Shown here: positions 1-11,463 of the stretch, in pieces | Layout of the letters: every line of letters begins with the position of its first letter | Numbering within the stretch: position 1 is the stretch's first letter | DNA from: Beroe forskalii | Taxonomy: Eukaryota > Ctenophora > Nuda > Beroida > Beroidae | NCBI GenBank assembly: GCA_011033025.1 | Contig: WFMF01000089.1 | Location: forward strand, 473,360 to 537,359 | Direction: 5' to 3' | DNA length: 64,000 nt | Translations under genes and position numbers: made by a program | Notes under the pieces: model-generated | Database searches by the model: none | Seen by the model: only the letters and a program-made list of their open reading frames with translations | Told to the model about the DNA's origin: nothing

Positions 1-196
1 ATTTGATCAGCCCTAAAACATTTACTAAATTCTCAGCTGTATCATGTGTATTTCAAACACGAGACTAGAAATCTTTGACGAATTGACTTTTAAAGAGTGT
101 TTCGAAGCTTTGAAAAGGGATTAAGTAAAGTATAAAGATGCTGACATGATCACCAAGTCTTGATGATATCAGGGAATGTCACTATCAAGGAGTCAC

Positions 197-3100
197 CTGG
201 TCGAAGAGGAGTCTGAGCTGTCTCTCACTCTCCCCCACCCACTTGCTGAGACAGTCCTTCTCATAAAGAGAAATCTTCTGTCCCTCCTTGCTACACTCGA
301 AGCTAGGAAAGAACTACAGGAGATACTCCCAGAAGGCCATTATCAAAAATATTGCCAAAACCACTACCTCGATGAAAGTATCGGCAACTCACCAGAGTTT
401 TCCCTGTTCGGGCTCCCGGAATACACCCCATCTGGGAGACTTCGATCTCAAAACACTTCAGGGTAGAGCATTGGGAAGACCACCCATCTCCCGCAGATTG
501 AAAGTGCTGTCCAGGCCTCCCACCAGGTCAAGTCTGTGCGCCATGGGGTCAATGTCAGCCATACTGGCACCTGCCTTCAGACGCTCCTTGAACAGACCTG
601 GGGGTCAATGTCCCAGCCATACTGGCACCCGCCTTCAGACGCTCCTTGAACAGACCTGGGGGGTCAATGTCAGCCATACTGGCTACCTGCCCTAGACGCT
701 CCTTGAACAGACCTGGGGGGTCAATGTCAGCCATACTGGCACCTGCCTTCAGACGCTCCTTGAACAGACCTGGGGGGTCAATGTCAGCCATACTGGCACC
801 TGCCTTCAGACGCTCCTTGAACAGACCTGGGGGGTCAATGTCAGCCATACTGGCACCTGCCTTCAGACGCTCCTTGAACAGACCTGGGGGGTCAATGTCA
901 GCCATACTGGCACCTGCCTTCAGACGCTCCTTGAACAGACCTGGGGTGTCTATGATAACTTTTTCCTAGTTTCTCCCCCAGAATAAAGAACAATTGAACG
1001 ATAACCTAAACGGCGCTCACTTGACTCGCTTACCTTTCTAAAACCAGTCCCTAGCCTCCCTCTTACCTTTCTGTATGTCCTCGACGGCCAGGTTCATGGG
1101 CAGGCACTTAGACCTCGCCTGATTCATGCTCTTCTTCTTCCTCTTCTCAAAGTGCTGCTCATCCTTCTCCGTCTCACTCTCAGACTCACTGGTCGTGCTC
1201 TGGTGTCTCCGGCCCACTCGGCCCCGCACTCTGATCGCCGGTCGCCGGCTTCCAGCGCGGCGCCCGGGCTTCCTAGCGCCGTACTGGCGCCGGTACTCCC
1301 TATTAGGGCTGTAGGCGCGGTGGTAGATGTTGCGGCGCTTGCTTTGCTCGGAGTAGGAGTTGTCAGCGTAACGCACTACTTTGGGGGGCTTCCTTCGGAG
1401 CGAGTACTTCCTGGTGCCTCTTGAGTCGTCCTCTTCCCCCTCCTCCACTTCACCCTCCTCCTCCTCTGCAAGGTGGGAACATAACAGCGCTGATAATTCA
1501 AACAAGAATTGCGCCTGCGGGCTTAATTCTTCAATTCTTGTTTGTGGGATGTACCCGTATGCTGCAGGCGCTAAATTTCCCTCCCCCGCGGTGCTTGATG
1601 TAACGTTAGCATCGTGATACAACAGGGACTCCTAGTAGGACTATAAATATTGCGCCAATGCTACGCGCGACCACCGAGAACATGGATTGGCACGTGCCAT
1701 TTCTTCTGAAATTCTTGCGCGCGCGTTCTTACGTACCAAGTTGTTGTTATCAGTTCGTTGTAGATTTCGCGCCATTTCGTTGAATTGGTTTACGTTTCGC
1801 ATCACATTGTGTAACCGTTTGTTTACGCGCTGTATTTTCTTGACTGTTGATATCACTTGACTGTTGATGTCACTTTTCATCTGATCTTCAAAATTTCAAA
1901 TTTCATGCTTTCTGTTTCAATGCTGTCACTCGTTCCGAAAATAATCATTCGTCTTTCACAAATCACATCGACCCACCGTATTTTTGAACTTAGTCCAATA
2001 GTGATGCAGTTTGGTACTAAAACTAATTCAGAACCGAGTCCTAATTATCATCTTATCCCTCAATCCATAGATCAACTTACTCCTAAGATTTTAAATCACG
2101 AATTCTTCAACAGCCCTTCAATTTAGAATTTATCATAATTTTAGAGAATTTGAGCATTTTCCACGGATGGACCAAGTCAGACTTTAGTTTTGACAACCGA
2201 CAGCCAATGATAATAAAATTCGTGTTTTTGAAAATTTGTGATAAGGGGACGGACGGAAGGACGGACGGACGGACGGAGGGAGGGACATTTTCGCGACTGA
2301 TATTATAAAGGAGCAATCCGGGCACTTTCCAGAAATTACAGTAGTTGTATTGCAAAACTGGACCTGATATACACATATTCTATTTCTCACCCTCCCAGAC
2401 CACGATCTCTGCCAACCCTCTCATTTGCCTTTTTGTATTCACAAAAAAGGCCAATGGGGAGGGAAAAAATAATTACTCATTTTCAACGATTATATCCCGA
2501 TTGAACTGTGACAAGTTTTGATTAAAACATGGGACAGGGGCGAGTCTAACTCATACGTGCGCGGTTTTTCCATGAGCGGTGAAATGATGCGCGGCTCACT
2601 GCCAGTTCGACACGCAGAAGAAAACAGCCACTTCACTCACCGTCGTCCTCGTCGTCTTCTTCTCCATCATCCTCGTCATCGTCCTCATCTGTCGTTATTA
2701 ATCCTGGGAATGTGTGCATTACCTTTATACTGAAAATTTTCTTTCACTCAGATGGTGGCGAATGATCATTGAGAAACTTTTAATTGATGTTCGAAATACA
2801 GAAATTGGTCTGACCTTTACATGGGATTGTGGGAGAAAGAATTATAAATTTTAAATAAGTTTATCCCTGATAATCACTAATCCAACCCCACTAATTCCAC
2901 TCCCCACTCCCACTCATTTAATCCCCACTGCCCCACTCACTAACTCACCACTCCCCCACTCACTAACTCACCAAGTACCAACTCCCCACTCCCACTCACT
3001 AACTCACCACTCCCACTCACTTAATCCCCACTGCCCCACTCACTAACTCACCACTCCCCCACTCACTAACTCACCAAGTACCAACTCCCCACTCCCACTC

Positions 3101-5846
3101 CCACTCACTAACTCACCACTCCCCCACTCACTAACTCACCAAGTATCAAACCCACTCCCACTAGGTTAATCCCCACTGCCCCACTCACTAACTCACCACT
3201 CCCCCACTCACTAACTCACCAAGTACCAACTCCCCACTCCCACTCACTAACTCACCACTCCCCCGCTCACTAACTCCCCAAGTACCCACTCCCCACTCTC
3301 ACTAGGTTAATCCCCACTGCCCCACTCCCACTCACTTAACCCACTCCCCACTCCCACTAGGTTAATCCCCACTGCCACACTCACGCGTGTGCACGACCTC
3401 CCTGAAGTCCGGAGCCTCGTATCTGGACACGATCTGTCTCTCGCTCCTCAGTCCGTACGGCTTGCCTCCACTCGCGTTGTATCTGATAACGTCCTCAACG
3501 TACTCCTCTCCCAGGTCACTGTGACGTCATCAATTATTCCATATTTGGGTATAAAAGTCAGTATGTGACGTCATTAATTAGCCCCTATTCGGGTATATGT
3601 GAATGAGTATAAGAGGGAAAAGGCGGGAATTATTATTCCAAATTTGGGTATGAAAGTCGTTCTGTGACGTCATTAATCAGTCCATATTTGGATATAATGG
3701 AATGAGTATTCAAAGAAATGGAAAAGGCGGGAGAGATGTTCATTAGTCTGGGAAATGTGTGGGGGAGTCTTGGAGAAAGGGCACGGATTGGAATTATTTC
3801 ACTGATTCTGCAGGTGGGAGTGGTTGTATTGAAATCACGAGAATGTTAGAAAATATGTGACTTTCCTTATCAGAGGATACCATATGAAAATGAAACTGGA
3901 ATCATGCCCCTAAATATACTCCTCTTTCTATCCCTCTCCTGGCTAGAAATCAAATCATCTGATGACGTTACATCCAACTAATCAGATAACAAATGAGGAT
4001 CTGATGTCTAAACCATGTCCATGGGACAATGGTCCCAGGCGAATCACCAGATGCAGGGAAATACAGGTGAAGGGGTACGGCTTCTTATTCAATAATATGA
4101 CTTCATCTTAACACGCTAGGCAGAACGATTACCCTGATTACAGCTGCATTCGTCATGGACGAATAGTATAGGAAACTTAAATTGGATCTAATTTCACCTT
4201 CCCGCGTTACCATTGGTCTATTATGGAATACATTTCTTTGTTTTCTATCTTTGTTTTTCATTTGTCTTGTTGTAGTGTAAAGTTACTTAGTTACCTGATA
4301 ATTGAGTTGTAGCTTGTAAGTGTTGGTGATCTTACCAGATATCTAAACATTTTCGCCGGTGACTACTTTTTTTTTCTTATAAAGAGGAATAAGGGTTTAT
4401 AGAAGTGAGAATTATCTGAAAGCAAGAGGAAGAAAGGAATTAAAGACAGGGAGCATTGGCGTCCTTTACTAATGTCTGACATGATGGACAATGATTCCAT
4501 TGTACACCTCTCATAGTGATACAGAGACAATTCTCACTGTACACCTCTCATAGTGATACAGACACAATTCTCACTGTACACCTCTCATAGTGATACAGAC
4601 ACAATTCTCATTCTATAACCCTCATGATGTGTTAATACGTCCTGTCAAGAGCAGATCAGGGTCAACATAACCTCATCTCTATTATGAAAAGTAAAAAATG
4701 AACGTAAATAGTGAATGAAGGCAAAAGGGGCCATATTGATGTTATACGCTTCATGACAACTTTGTTCAACAAAAGTCTTATTCACATGTGGGTTCGCCAC
4801 ATGGGAATAAGACAACAAGAGGGGACAAAAGTTGGCTTTATACCCACGCTACTTGGAAAACATTCCCTTGTGGTTTCACAAAGAATGAAGATTCCGCAGA
4901 GCAGTGCTGTGCAGATAATACTCGTTGCTGTATAATGATCCCACGTGTGATACACCTATCAATGAGGCAGTGTTGACTGCTGCTGGCAGCATCAGGACAT
5001 TCAAGTGCTGCTTCACCCATTATCTCTTAAAAGGAATGATTAGCAAGCGAGACCCCCTAAGAAAATAACGCGTGAAATGTCACGTGTATCACATGTGGGA
5101 TCATTAAATAGGAAGGAGTATTATCTGCACAGCATTGATCTGCGGAATCTTCACTCTTTGTGAAACCACAAGGGAATATTTTCTTTTTAGCGAGGGTATA
5201 AAGCCAACTTTTGTTCCCTCTTGTTGTCTTATTCCCATGTGGCGAACCCACATGTGAATAAGACCTTTTTTTGAACTAAGTTTTTTATAGTTATGATTCA
5301 GAAATTTTTCACAAATGATAACTGCTCAATTAATTACGATTTACGATATTTTTGATTTTCAAGAACCCTTACGTAGATTTTTGATGATTCAGACTGATCA
5401 GTGGAACATCGTAGTTCTTTTCCTTATAATGCCATTTTCTTGTTAATTGCCCATATTGGAGCAAATGCATCGATCGATGAAGGGATTGATAAAGGTGCGC
5501 ATTTTACAGAGCGCGCATTTTACTGTCGTTTTTGCGCGGTTTTATTCATTTTGATCGATCCATCTGCAGTCTGCATGTACACATACACTTCAAAGACACT
5601 CCCCTCACCACTCACTACCCTCACCACCTACCTCTTGAGACGTTTCAGTGCAATAGGCAGTCTCCGGCCCTGCCTCCCTTGTCTTGTGTGTCGAGGCGAG
5701 CACTCCCCCACGTCACTTGAGCGCCGCGGTCGGCGCCGCAGCGGCGAGGACTGCGGCGGCGAGCACGCGGCGCCCTCGTCTGTGAGGCGCCCGCGCCGCG
5801 ACACCAGCTGATCAGTGTGCCGCGGAGACCTGGTAGCGGCGCCAGA
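197..5846 (-). CDS. ATAD2: ATAD2/ATAD2B-like AAA+ ATPase, N-terminal exons (runs off the left end)
   Basis: Chromatin-associated AAA+ ATPase; known family members carry a bromodomain C-terminal to two AAA modules, which would lie outside this window. Exons I can chain in phase on the minus strand are 5846-5632, 3518-3385, 2688-2641, 1465-1067, 940-393 and 302-197. Phases agree at the first three junctions (2, 1, 1) and the 1067/940 join restores the family text. Visible matches: a basic RGTRKYSLRRK stretch, an acidic run (48-bp exon 2688-2641 plus the start of the next), DEQHFEKRKKKSM, RSKCLPMN, then KERLKAGASMADIDP before the ATPase. Next come VGGL, VVFPMLYPEVF, a Walker-A-like TGKTL, and KDCLSKWVGESERQLRLLFD ending at a GT donor. 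The 940-393 exon has an expanded repeat and at least one frameshift near 480, and the Walker A text is shortened, so the ATPase part is broken here or mis-assembled. The first coding exon upstream of 5846 was not found. Confidence 0.85.
546..940 (-). repeat. 57-bp coding tandem repeat in the ATAD2-like exon (about 7 units)
   Basis: Seven copies of a 57-bp unit (19 codons) fill the start of the ATAD2-like exon. Each unit reads GLFKERLKAGASMADIDPP on the minus strand; the normal protein has this once. The unit starts with the intron's own CCAG acceptor and ends in the CCCC of the ADIDP codons, so every copy carries a potential 3' splice site (CCCCCCAG followed by GTCTG). Five units are nearly identical. 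One reads GQVAS in place of KAGAS, and one near 610 has an insertion that shifts the frame. Confidence 0.9.
1630..2250. other. Intronic, no gene seen
   Basis: This is AT-rich sequence within ATAD2-like introns. Open frames on both strands lack family similarity and splice-site support. I see no coding exon other than the 2688-2641 acidic exon described with the gene. Confidence 0.5.
2249..2286. repeat. GGAC microsatellite
   Basis: Imperfect (GGAC)n with a GGGA tail, lying at the start of the dispersed repeat that follows. Confidence 0.85.
2287..2470. repeat. Dispersed repeat, empty-site copy
   Basis: The stretch from CGGGCACTTTCCAGAAATTA to the CCACGATCTCT block recurs, split in two, at 53870-53960 and 56723-56840. 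Here it is uninterrupted between TCTGGAC-like and TTTCTCACC text. It therefore shows the state before the transposon at 53960-56722 inserted in the other copy. Confidence 0.8.
2878..3380. repeat. CACTCACTAACTCAC minisatellite in an ATAD2-like intron
   Basis: About 500 bases of alternating short C-rich blocks (CCCCACTCCC, CACTCACTAACTCACCA, AGTACCAACTCCC, TAGGTTAATCCCCACTGCCC) arranged in higher-order units of roughly 100-130 bases. It ends directly against the donor of the 3518-3385 exon. Confidence 0.9.
3522..4495. other. Intronic spacer
   Basis: A short sequence around TGTGACGTCATTAAT followed by a TATTTGGGTAT-like stretch recurs three times between 3520 and 3720. I see nothing coding. Confidence 0.5.
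4496..4625. repeat. 38-bp tandem repeat, about 3 copies
   Basis: Units read TACACCTCTCATAGTGATAC followed by AGACACAATTCTCACTG; the last unit decays at its right end. Confidence 0.9.
4763..5277. mobile_element. Foldback (long inverted-repeat) element
   Basis: Two arms of about 190 bases, 4763-4955 and 5084-5277, are inverted copies of each other. They contain TCTTATTCACATGTGGGTTC and GACAACAAGAGGG at the outside and the CCACGTGTGATACAC / GTGTATCACATGTGG pair at the inside. Each arm also has its own small terminal palindrome (GTCTTATTC...GAATAAGAC). No transposase is visible, so it is non-autonomous. I could not assign a target-site duplication. Confidence 0.85.
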
Positions 5847-5881
5847 CTGAAAAGGGAAGAGGGGGTTGAGATTTGTAGGGA

Positions 5882-5920
5882 AATTACATGTTTCATTCAT
5901 GATGAATGAAACATGTAATT
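5882..5920. repeat. Perfect 39-nt palindrome
   Basis: Two 19-nt arms (AATTACATGTTTCATTCAT and its complement) around a single G. It lies about 36 bases upstream (gene sense) of the 5846 acceptor of the ATAD2-like gene, so an RNA hairpin here could affect that splice site. Confidence 0.95.
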
Positions 5921-6157
5921 GATTCATGTTACTAGGTTACAACTTACAAACTTACAGAGCATTTGGAGGATATGAAAATATTACTTTTAGGTGGTAATAT
6001 GATGAGAATAAATACTGAATGCGGCATCTGGGGGATAAGGAATAATTCTCAACATTATCCATCTCACTAAAGGCTGCAGATTTACTGCAATGAAACATGG
6101 CAATGTTCATGTGACTGGTTGGAAATGAATTATACACCACTAAATCGAATTACTTTA

Positions 6158-7446
6158 AGGGGGGGGGTTCAAGCCAAATTTTTGGGAAAACACGTTTCTG
6201 AGACAACGGTTGACCCAAAAGGTATACCCCGTGGGCCAACTTTTTGGCCGGGTTTGGTACCCCCAGACCCACTGGCGCCGCTGTGGCGCCATGCCCAAAT
6301 ATGGGCACAAAATGGGCATATTTTTTCAAAAGCAACTTGGGCGGGATCTGACCTGTGCAATCGATAGATAATGGTCCTGAGTTACCATAAAAAATTTGAA
6401 GTCGATATCTCAAAAATGGCTGAGTAATGGTATGCCCAAAACGTATATGGGCATACGCGCGTCGCGCAAGCCAATTCTGGCCCATAACTTGGGCAAATAT
6501 CAATATTTTGAATGAAACCAACTTAATTCGATAAATAGCGTTGAATTATGTATTTTCTGCAAGTTTGGGGTTGATTTGCTTAAATGGCGATTTGAGGTCC
6601 AAAAACCTCTTAAAACACAAAATCGCCATTTTCTCAGTTCGCGTTTTTTCGAGTGCACTTTACTCAAACGCTTATAACTTCGGCTGATTGATTTTTGCAT
6701 AATTCTTTGTGAAACTAGATTGGTTCTCAGATACAAATGGAGCCGGATTTTTGAGTTCCTTTTTTTGGCGCCAAAAGCGCCAAATTTTTGCTAAAAATTT
6801 GGCGCTTTTGCCAAAAATTTTGAAGGCCTAACTCAAAAATCCGAGTCCATTTGTATCTGAGGAATTTAGTCTAGTTTCACGTAAAAAAAGAATTATGCAA
6901 AAATATCAATCGTAGCCGAAGTTATAAGCGTTTGAGTAAAGTACACTTTGGAAAAAACGCGAACTGAGAAAATGGCGATTTTGTGGTTTTTAAGAGGTTT
7001 TTTGGACCTCAAATCGCCATTTAAGCAGCAATCAACCCCAAACTTGCAGAGAATACACAATTCAACGCTATTTATCGAATTAAGTTGGTTTCATTCAAAA
7101 ATATTGATATTTGCCCAAGTTATGGGCCAGAATTGGCTTGTGCGACGCGTATGCCCATATATGGGCATACGTTTTTCGGCCATAACTCAGCCATTTTTGA
7201 GATATCGACTTCAAATTTTTATGGTAACTCAGGGACCATTATCTATCGATTGCACACCTCAGATCCCGCCCAAGTTGCTTTTGAAAAATATGCCCATTTT
7301 GTGCCCATTTGGGCATGGCGCCACGGCGGCGCCAGTGGGTCTGGGGTACCAAACCTGGCCAAAAGTTGGCCCACGGGGTATACCTTTTGGGTCAACCGTT
7401 GTCTCAGAAACGTGTTTTCCCAAAAATTTGGCTTGAACCCCCCCCC
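6158..7446. mobile_element. Foldback element with AGGGGGGTTCAAG ends, copy 1
   Basis: Two arms of roughly 640 bases in inverted orientation meet near 6795 at a palindromic GGCGCCAAAAGCGCC region. The ends read TA-AGGGGGGGTTCAAGCC and its complement, with TA on both flanks. The arms hold further palindromes (CCATATATGGGC, GGCGCC). Related copies lie at 10547-11463, 46128-46480 (partial) and 50604-51903. There is no transposase; short open frames in the arms are only a by-product of sequence conservation. Confidence 0.9.
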
Positions 7447-8450
7447 TTAAATAGTCCCTTCAAATTCCACACTACCCCACACTACGTTGAATGAGTTTTC
7501 CCTTTGGATGTAGAATCTGATGTCCCATCATGGAACACATCACATGTTACGACTTACGACCCTCAATATTACTGGTAATGTCATTAACTACAGGCTTCTA
7601 GAGCTCAGATGTCAAGAAGTTACGTCATTTTGAGGCCTCAGAATGGCGAACTGATGACGGTAAAGCAGCTCATTTCGTAGTGTGAAGAGAGGCATCGCAG
7701 CTACTGCGTAATGACATTAAACTACATGGCGTGATTTCAAATACAGATCATGGCTTTCATTTCATGTCCTCCGCATTTGTTGGAGTTAACAGCTGCAATA
7801 TTTTGTTGAAATCATTGGCTCCGTCTGAGTAGTATCATTCATTCCGCAAAACTTTCTAACATTTCATACAAATTAACATTCATTAAGGAGACAGCACACT
7901 GTTCAATGTATCCATTACTGTAAAAACAATGCATCTCGCGTGGTGTCCCATATTGAATTACAAGCCTGATTTACGCCAAGAGCAGTATTCCAAAATCGCA
8001 ATGTGCTATGCCCAATCTCGATTCAATTTGATTTTTATTTTGTTCAATCTTAAATTGCTGTAAATACTAAATTCACATTCTTTCGTTACCATCAACTCAG
8101 CATTGATTTAAATCGACCGACGTCTGTCACAGATTTATGAAGATATGCTCACGGAAATAGGCTCCACGATGCCAGCCATACCCGTTCTCTGTTCCCAGAT
8201 CTTGAATTTCAAATGAAAAACAGTAAACATGTCGTTCTTTTCAACGCAACAACGCAGCAGTCAACAACGTATCAGAAAGCACTCGCATAGAACTGATTAT
8301 AATCTGCACGTGCAGAATATCTGTATCCATAGCAACGACGCGACTTAGCCCGGCTTAGCCTTCGTTTCTCTTGATATTTTCTTGGCAAGCTCAAATTTAA
8401 TTGTGGACGGCGGCACATACAAACATTATTCACGTGTGACTTTACTTTAT
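7447..8450. other. Unassigned intergenic DNA
   Basis: I see no exon, RNA gene or repeat that I recognise in this stretch. Confidence 0.5.
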
Positions 8451-8451
8451 A

Positions 8452-9850
8452 TATAAGACTAGCAGGCCCGTAGGGCCTGCAAATACAAAGCTCACTCGGC
8501 GCTGCTACGCAGCACCTCGTTCGCAAATTTCAAATCAACTAAATACTTTTTACCGCATCAAAAAATTCCAATCCGTTTAAAAGTTACGCGGAGCAACGTA
8601 TTCAAAACATCATTAAACAGAAATGAACGCGCGCGCAATATGTTAGTATGTTACCATAGCAACGCGCGCGTCTGTATCCATACTGCACGCGCGCGCCCTA
8701 AAATGTGTCCACAAAAAGGACTAAAAACGTGGCAGTCCACAAAAGGACGAAAAACAAATTTACAGAGGTTGCGAAATTATATTAGAGACTAGCAGGCCCG
8801 TTGGGCCTGCAAATACACAGCTCACTCGGCGCTGCTACGCAGCACCTCGTTCGCAAATTTCAAACCCTACAATTCAAATCAACTACCTTAGTGGTAGAAA
8901 TTATGATGTGTACTTATTATGACGAATGAAATTATGATCGGTACAAATTATGATGAAAAAATTTTGGGATAAAAACAAACCTTTTTGGGGAACAACCATT
9001 GGAATGAAATTTCATTATTTTTTAACCATTTTACCCGGCCCTTGGAAACAAAATCGTCCAGGATCCTCCGAAATTTGATCAAAAATCATAAAATAAGCCT
9101 TGATGCCGGCTATTGTCTGAAAAAAATCATTTCTTTTAGCATGATTTACACCCATAATGGCATAATTGTGCTAACTTTCAACATCATGGACCATGGTGAT
9201 TGGGAAGTTAATGTTATGTAAACATCATGCCCGCACATTAACATATTGTTTTTCGACCGATGCTGTTGGTGTTTTTATTTTGGATCAAATTTAAATTTGG
9301 TCTTTGATAAGGTCTGGTAGTAAGGTAGCTTATTTGGAGGTAAGAGCCTTGATTATTGGTATCAACTAAGTTGAGTGAAACTCCGTAATTTATGGCATCT
9401 CCATGATATGATAGCACCGCAACCTTTGATTTTGAAAATTTTCTGATTGAAGATGTGAAAAGGGCCTTTAGCCAACCATAATTTTTGGACAACATGGTCA
9501 TCCTGGTTGTTTCAACATGTTTTTAAAAGTCTAAATAATGGTCGAGAAAGTATAAATTATGATCTATAGAAATTATGATGTGTAGAATTTATGATGCGTA
9601 CTAATTATGATCATTTTGCGAAAATAATCATAATAAGTACGCATCATAATTTCTACCACTAAGGTAAATACTTTTTACCGCATCAAAAAATTCCAATCAG
9701 ATCAAAAGTTATGAAGCTCCGAAATCAAAACAGCATTAACCAGAAATGAACGCGCGCGCAATTAATCTGCACGTGCAATTTCCTCCATTGCGCGCGCGTT
9801 GCCATGGGGCGTGACGTACAAAGAACATACACAATCTGCGACTTTATAAG
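8452..9850. repeat. Two tandem copies of an AGCAGGCCCG repeat, the second interrupted
   Basis: Copy 1 (about 8452-8780) and copy 2 (about 8785-8885 continuing at 9665-9850) share GACTAGCAGGCCCG, the GGGCCTGC hairpin, CTCACTCGGCGCTGCTACGC, CTTTTTACCGCATCAAAAAA and GAACGCGCGCGCAAT. Copy 2 is split by the 779-bp element at 8886-9664. Copy 1 shows the unoccupied target AAATCAAC-TA-AATAC at 8532-8545. Confidence 0.85.
8886..9664. mobile_element. TA-inserted MITE, CCTTAGTGGTAG termini
   Basis: Terminal inverted repeats start CCTTAGTGGTAGAAATTATG and are flanked by TA on each side. The paralogous empty site at 8540 has a single TA, which proves a TA target-site duplication. Subterminal AAATTATGAT motifs recur many times at both ends. 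No transposase is visible. Confidence 0.92.
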
Positions 9851-9864
9851 TAAGATTAACACCT

Positions 9865-10546
9865 TAATATATTTTATAACAGACAAAAATTCGCAGAACA
9901 TCCATGAAAATTAATGTGCAATCTGAAAATTGAGAAATTTGGAAGATTGGTGAGAGAATTTAGGAATATGTAATTCTCGGCAGGACCTCCAGTCATCATA
10001 GATCTGCAATGGTCAAGTGGTGGTTTTGTTGATTGGACAACGGGAATTAGACGCGAAATTTTCCAGAATTTCAAAATTTATAACAAAAATTGATAATTTT
10101 AATCAAAAATAAACAAATTGATGAAGATAAAACTGATGAAGATTCGAAAAAGCAAAAAAACTGTAGGACCTGAGAAGCTGAAATGGAGCCTGAAGTATGC
10201 ATAATAAGTATTTTTGAAGTTCATGGATCTCAACCTCAACACAAATAGTGTGTAGTAACAGTATATTAGGCACGTTTTACTGTACATATTGTACCACTCC
10301 CGTGCAGATTACTACCGTGCAATTATTTTAAGAGTATAACTGGTCGTGGACCGTGGTACAATACATATACAACGTCACAGAAGTGATACTTTAGCCAATA
10401 AGTGCACTAATCAACACTCGACTTCGCCTCGGGTGATTAGGACATTAATTGGCATTCGGCTTCTCCTCCTGCAATAAATGCAACAGTATCACTATGTGCC
10501 GTTAGAAACGTCAGAGGGTTTTTTTCACCTTCTGACAACATCTTTA
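9865..10546. other. Unassigned intergenic DNA
   Basis: AT-rich. I see no exon or RNA gene. Confidence 0.4.
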
Positions 10547-11463
10547 AGGGGGGGGGGGGGGTTCAAGCCAAATTTTTGGGAAAACACGTTTCTGAGATAA
10601 CGGTTGACCCAAAAGGTATACCCCGTGGGCCAACTTTTTGGCCAGGTTTGGTACCCCCAGACCCACTGGCGCCGCCGTGGCGCCATGCCCAAATATGGGC
10701 ACAAAATGGGCATATTTTTTCAAAAGCAACTTGGGCGGGATCTGAGGTGTGCAATCGATAGATAATGGTCCCCTGAGTTACCATAAAAAATTTGAAGTCG
10801 ATATCTCAAAAAATGGCTGATTTATGGCCGAAAAACGTATGCCCATATATGGGCATACGCGCGTCGCGCAAGCCAATTCTGGCCAATAACTTGGCCAAAT
10901 ATCGATATTTTTGAATGAAACCAACTTAATTCGATAAATAGCGTTGATTTATGTATTCTCTGCAAGTTTGGGCTTGATTGCTGCTTAAATGGCGATTTGA
11001 GGTCCAAAAAACCTCTAAAAAACCACAAAATCGCCATTTTCTTAGTTCGCGTTTTTTCCAAAGTGCACTTTACTCAAACGCTTATAACTTCGGCTCCGAT
11101 TAATATTTTTGCATAATTCTTTTTTTACGTGAAACTAGACTAAATTCCTCAGAAACAAATAGAGCCGGATTTTTGATTTAGGCCTCCAAAAATTTTTGGC
11201 GCCAAATTTTTGCCAAAAATTTGGCGCTTTTGGCGCCAAAAATTTTTGGAGGCCTAAATCAAAAATCCGGCTCTAGATCCCGCCCAAGTTGCTTTTGAAA
11301 AAATATGCCCATTTTGTGCCATATTTGGGCACGGCGCCATGGCGGTGCCAGTGGGTCTGGGGGTACCAAACCTGGCCAAGAAGTTGGCCCACGGGGTATA
11401 CCTTTTGGGTCAACCGTTATCTCAGAAACGTGTTTTCCCAAAAATTTGGCTTGAACCCCCCCT
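10547..11463. mobile_element. Foldback element with AGGGGGG ends, copy 2
   Basis: Same family as 6158-7446 and flanked by TA (within TTAA) on both sides. The left arm is complete, but the right arm has lost its inner two-thirds: the central palindrome at about 11170-11270 joins directly to the AGATCCCGCCCAAGTTGC segment. Confidence 0.9.

Noticed and set aside
555-969. The 57-bp array as a plain noncoding minisatellite
   Set aside because: Unit length is a multiple of three, the minus-strand frame stays open over most units, and the text matches the conserved segment just before the ATAD2 ATPase.
1641-1880. Minus-strand open frame with a helical, basic translation, considered as an ATAD2-like exon
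   Set aside because: No acceptor/donor pair in the right phase, and the 2688-2641 exon already joins 3518-3385 to 1465-1067 perfectly in phase.
10525-10784. Conserved open frames (translation with GLGVPN and LAHGVYLLGQPL) found in all foldback arms
   Set aside because: They occur on both arms and in several frames, have no domain, and simply reflect sequence identity between copies.
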